Assembly: GCA_903887375.1 (NCBI GenBank)
Contig: CAISPN010000103.1
Span: forward strand, 1 to 38,333
Source of the DNA: an uncultured cyanobacterium
GTDB taxonomy: Bacteria > Cyanobacteriota > Cyanobacteriia > Cyanobacteriales > Microcystaceae
DNA: 38,333 bases
Direction of reading: 5' to 3'
The notes under the pieces were generated by a model that saw only the letters and a program-made list of their open reading frames with translations, was not told where the DNA came from and did no database searches. The translations under genes were made by a program, and so were the position numbers. Shown here one piece after another: positions 35,282-38,333 of the stretch (position 1 is its first letter; each line of letters begins with the position of its first letter).

Positions 35282-35767
35282 ATGACTATTCGTTTTTATC
35301 CAACTCGCCATGATCTAGACATCACGATTCGCACCTCTATAGTTGAGCTTCTCTCAAAAACTTTAGCCACAACTCTAGATCTCAAAACACAGACCAAACA
35401 AGCTCATTGGAATGTCAAAGGTAGCAATTTTCTTCAGTTGCATGAGCTTTTTGATGAGCTCTCTAGTGAGCTAGAGGACTATGTGGATTTGGTGGCTGAG
35501 CGGATCACAGCTCTAGGCGGATCTCCTCAAGGAACTGCTCGCGTAGCTGCTAGTAATTCTCTTTTGAGTGAATATCCTCTAGATATCAGCCAAGGTGTTG
35601 ATCATCTCAATGCTCTAGCTGATCGCTTTGCTGCCTATGGCGCACATTTAAGAGGCGCTATTGATCATGCTAGCGATCTTGGAGATGCTGATACTTCAGA
35701 TCTTTATACCGAGATCTCCCGCACAATTGATAAGCGTCTTTGGTTCCTAGAAGCCCATTTAACTTAG
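35282..35767 (+). CDS. dps: Dps family ferritin-like protein
   Basis: A 161-residue Dps protein, a 12-subunit shell that oxidises Fe(II) with peroxide and stores it, protecting DNA. The intersubunit ferroxidase set is intact: His42 in AHWNVKG, His54, Asp58, and then Asp69 and Glu73 in DLVAERITALGG. The N-terminus is short with few Lys, so tight DNA binding is not obvious. A clear AGAGGA ribosome site precedes the ATG. It is co-transcribed with the peroxiredoxin-glutaredoxin gene. Confidence 0.94.
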   Translation: MTIRFYPTRHDLDITIRTSIVELLSKTLATTLDLKTQTKQAHWNVKGSNFLQLHELFDELSSELEDYVDLVAERITALGGSPQGTARVAASNSLLSEYPLDISQGVDHLNALADRFAAYGAHLRGAIDHASDLGDADTSDLYTEISRTIDKRLWFLEAHLT

Positions 35768-35790
35768 GTAAATTCAAACCCATAGGATCT

Positions 35791-35831
35791 AGTTGAGACT
35801 GTTTGATCTAATATATTAGATAGTATCAACT
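35791..35831. repeat. Perfect 16-bp palindrome in a larger inverted repeat before the methyltransferase gene
   Basis: ATCTAATATATTAGAT (35806-35821) is a perfect palindrome. Around it AGTTGAGACT (35791-35800) and AGTATCAACT (35822-35831) pair at nine of ten positions, with a five-base bulge on the left. The whole element ends at the ribosome site (GGGTGA, 35832-35837) of the methyltransferase gene. It could be an operator for a dimeric repressor or a hairpin blocking translation. It lacks the T-run of a terminator. Confidence 0.7.
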
Positions 35832-35839
35832 GGGTGATT

Positions 35840-38333
35840 ATGGGATTTGATCCAGAACTCTATCAACATAAGCAATGGCTAGGCTTGGTTCAGCCAGTCG
35901 GCTTGGTGGTCTCTCCGCCAGCTCTGGCTAAATCGGGAGCCTATGTGAATCGTCAAAGGTCTATTGAACTGCAGCAAAGGTTCAAATCTCAAATCGAGTT
36001 TGGTGATTTTGCCAGCTTTGCTATTGGCTTTCTCGAATGGCTCAGCGAGGATCTCTCTCTAGATCCCAAGATAGAATTTTATTTACCTGAATATGGTGAG
36101 CTGTTAACCCCTAGTTACAGAGTAAAAGATCCTGATACTGGTTTATATATCTTGCTTGTGCAGGAATTAGCTTACGGACAAGATATAGATGCCATAGATC
36201 CCAAGGGTTGGAAAGTCAGCTTTCACCAAAAGTTTGAAAGGTTAATCAGAGAAAGCCAGATTCATACTGGTTTAATTTTCAATGGACTAGAGCTCAGGTT
36301 AATCTACGCTCCTAGGGGGGAATCTTCTGGCTATATAGTTTTCCCAATCGATGTGATGCAGCATATAGATGGCAGGCCAGTAGCCGGGGCTTTGGATATG
36401 CTGCTGGGGGCAGATCGGCTCTTTAATGTACCAGTAGATCGCCGTTTATCTAAAATTTTGAGCGATAGTAGGGCTTTTCAAGCTCTAGTTTCTACTAAAC
36501 TTGCCTCCCAGGTGCTCGATGCTCTTTGGGAATTATTGAGGGGTTTTCAACATGCCAATGATATTTCCAGAGGCAGATTATTAGCTGATATTAAACCAGA
36601 GGTGATCTACGGGGGACTGGTCACAACCTTAATGAGAATGGTGTTTTTGCTCTATAGCGAAGATTCATCTTTAATGCCAGATCAGGCGATTTATCAGCAA
36701 AATTATTCAGTCTCCGGGCTCTATGAAAAGCTCAAAGAGGATGATAGTAAGCACCATGAGACGATGGATGCGCGCTATGGCGGCTGGGGCCATCTTTTGG
36801 GTTTATTTCGTTTGGTTTACCAAGGCATTGATCAGTTTTTACCGGCTAGACATGGACAACTCTTTGACCCTAGGGAATATCCTTTTTTAGAAGGTTGGGA
36901 TGAGACTCCTTTTGTACCAGATTATTCAATCTACCGCATTTTAGAGAATTTATTAATTCTAGATACCGAAAGGCTATCTTATAAAAGCCTTGATGTAGAA
37001 GAAATTGGTTCAGTCTATGAAGCTCTTATGGGCTATGAAATCGAGCAAGCCCAAGGCCTCTCTATTGCCCTAAGGCCAGAAGATATAGTCATAAACATTG
37101 AGCAGATCCTCTCCAGTAAACCCAATGAAAGAGCTAAGTTAATCCAAGATCAAGCCCTATGCAAATTATCACCCAAAGAGAGCGCTGGGGTTAAAGAGGC
37201 GACCACTATAGAACAGCTACTCTCAGCAATCAGCAAAAAGATCTCTTCTCGTACCAATAATCTTCTATCCAAGGGAGATTTTTACCTCCAGCCAGGACAG
37301 CAAAGAAGGCGCAGCGGCTCACATTACACACCAAGAGAGCTCACAAGACCCCTAGTAGCCAACACACTTACTCCCATCATCTCTCAACTGGGAGCTTATC
37401 CAGTTCCAGAAGCTATTTTGAATATCAAAGTTTGTGATATAGCCGTAGGTTCTGGCGCTTTTCTAGTAGAAACCTGTAGATTTTTAGCAGAGCAATTAGT
37501 CAAATCTTGGGAGCATTATGAGCAGCTTCCTGATATAGAAGATCCTCTTTTGCTAGCTAGAAGATTAGTAGCCCAAAGATGTCTCTATGGAGTAGATAAA
37601 AACCCGTTTGCTGTCAACTTGGCTAAATTATCTCTCTGGCTAATTACTCTCTCCAAAGATCAACCCTTTACTTTTGTAGATCATGCTATCAAACCTGGAG
37701 ATTCTCTAGTCGGTTTGATGCAATCACAAATTACTGCTTTTACCTGGATAGCCCAAGATGATCTCAGCGTAATGTTTGAATTAGAGCTAAATCAAGCAAT
37801 AGATAAAAGGATCTCTATCTATCAGCTTAATGAGCAAGATTATGATCTAAAAGCGCAGCTTAATGAACAAGCAGAATCTATCTCCAGTAACAATAAATCC
37901 AAAGGAAATCTAATAGTAGGAGCCTTCTTTTCTGGTAAACAAAAGAAAGAGCGAGAAGAGATTTTAAATAAAGTAAGACTTGATTCATCTAATAGCTCCG
38001 CTTTAACTTTTGCTCCATTTCATTGGGAAAATGAATTTCCAGAAGTCTTTGCTAGAGCTGAAAAAGGCTTTGATGCCATAGTAGGTAATCCTCCATTTAT
38101 GGGCAAAAATACTTTAATTAATAGTCATCCTTTAGGTTATCCCGACTGGCTTAAAGAAATCTATCCAGAGACTCATGGCAATAGTGATCTAGTTGCTTAT
38201 TTCTTCCGTAGAGCTTTTGAGCTATTAAAAGATCAAGGCAGTATGGGACTTATTGCCACTAATACCATTGCTCAAGGAGATACTAGAAATTCAGGATTAA
38301 GATATATCTGCCAAAATGGCGGCGATATTTATC
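35840..38333 (+). CDS. Eco57I-like N6-adenine DNA methyltransferase/restriction protein (partial, runs off the right edge)
   Basis: An unbroken frame of 831 codons from the ATG at 35840 to the window end, with the C-terminus missing. The N-terminal half (about 1-400) is a large conserved region with YGGLVTTLMRMVFLLYSED and ARYGGWGHLLGLFRLVYQG, and a middle segment has SYKSLDVEEIGSVYEALMGY. The methyltransferase core follows: the HYTPRELTRPLV entry, SAM motif I CDIAVGSGAFLVE (Asp533), and catalytic NPPF (750-753) in IVGNPPFMGKN. This is the layout of type IIG/IIL or phage-defence (BREX, DISARM) adenine methylases. Which of these it is depends on the missing end and the next genes. GGGTGA gives the ribosome site. 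Confidence 0.88.
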   Translation, partial: MGFDPELYQHKQWLGLVQPVGLVVSPPALAKSGAYVNRQRSIELQQRFKSQIEFGDFASFAIGFLEWLSEDLSLDPKIEFYLPEYGELLTPSYRVKDPDTGLYILLVQELAYGQDIDAIDPKGWKVSFHQKFERLIRESQIHTGLIFNGLELRLIYAPRGESSGYIVFPIDVMQHIDGRPVAGALDMLLGADRLFNVPVDRRLSKILSDSRAFQALVSTKLASQVLDALWELLRGFQHANDISRGRLLADIKPEVIYGGLVTTLMRMVFLLYSEDSSLMPDQAIYQQNYSVSGLYEKLKEDDSKHHETMDARYGGWGHLLGLFRLVYQGIDQFLPARHGQLFDPREYPFLEGWDETPFVPDYSIYRILENLLILDTERLSYKSLDVEEIGSVYEALMGYEIEQAQGLSIALRPEDIVINIEQILSSKPNERAKLIQDQALCKLSPKESAGVKEATTIEQLLSAISKKISSRTNNLLSKGDFYLQPGQQRRRSGSHYTPRELTRPLVANTLTPIISQLGAYPVPEAILNIKVCDIAVGSGAFLVETCRFLAEQLVKSWEHYEQLPDIEDPLLLARRLVAQRCLYGVDKNPFAVNLAKLSLWLITLSKDQPFTFVDHAIKPGDSLVGLMQSQITAFTWIAQDDLSVMFELELNQAIDKRISIYQLNEQDYDLKAQLNEQAESISSNNKSKGNLIVGAFFSGKQKKEREEILNKVRLDSSNSSALTFAPFHWENEFPEVFARAEKGFDAIVGNPPFMGKNTLINSHPLGYPDWLKEIYPETHGNSDLVAYFFRRAFELLKDQGSMGLIATNTIAQGDTRNSGLRYICQNGGDIY

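Noticed and set aside
1-38333. tRNA, rRNA, CRISPR, insertion-sequence or attachment-site features
   Set aside because: The non-coding gaps were read one by one. None shows a tRNA cloverleaf with CCA-proximal TTCRANY, regularly spaced repeats, a transposase, or a recognisable att duplication.

Overview
The window comes from an oxygenic, phycobilisome-bearing cyanobacterium. It carries photosystem II genes (ycf48-psbE-psbF-psbL-psbJ, psbY, psbH), a phycobilisome-linker (CpcD-domain) protein, the cyanobacterial/plastid response regulator RpaB (ycf27), the plastid-type ribosomal protein PSRP-3 (ycf65), a CCB2/CCB4-type cytochrome b6f assembly factor and a ferredoxin-dependent sulfite reductase. 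Base composition looks moderately AT-rich by eye, and coding density is very high. I cannot name the genus. No rRNA, tRNA, CRISPR array, insertion sequence or prophage was seen.

Layout. (1) 1-2460: the photosystem II block, with ycf48 and psbEFLJ on +, a two-way terminator, then a CpcD-domain protein and psbY on -. (2) 2500-6550: small enzymes and conserved cyanobacterial proteins: a gamma-carbonic-anhydrase-like hexapeptide protein, a zinc-ribbon protein, a VOC-fold protein, a membrane-anchored unknown, a 2TM protein, a DUF1350 hydrolase-like protein and a GatD-like amidotransferase. (3) 6550-9940: psbH-tatA, then UDP-xylose synthase and UDP-glucose dehydrogenase (the route UDP-Glc to UDP-GlcA to UDP-Xyl), then a PrxQ/BCP peroxiredoxin. 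(4) 9938-11236: a molybdopterin oxidoreductase with a cytochrome b membrane partner. (5) 11344-14951: a dynamin-like GTPase whose last 40 codons appear displaced into the -1 frame, and the principal sigma factor. (6) 14992-18432 (-): radA, a PLP amino-acid decarboxylase and cbiT, tightly packed. (7) 18611-24733: rpaB plus a CCB factor, a DUF3747/SPOR-like protein, infB, a membrane protein and a 64-aa protein. (8) 24795-28484: an ABC exporter and mnmG. (9) 28540-34389 (-): fabD, ycf65, anmK, a Ser/Thr kinase and sulfite reductase. (10) 34542-35767: a peroxiredoxin-glutaredoxin hybrid and Dps, a peroxide/iron defence pair. (11) 35840 to the right edge: an incomplete large Eco57I-like adenine methyltransferase/restriction protein, preceded by a perfect 16-bp palindrome inside a larger inverted repeat.

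Most of the window is ordinary cyanobacterial chromosome. The two places that most deserve attention are the dynamin-like gene, where a dnaX-type slippery heptamer sits exactly where the reading frame appears to change, and the right edge, where a DNA-modification or defence locus begins and is cut off. Whether the second belongs to a multi-gene system cannot be decided from this window.
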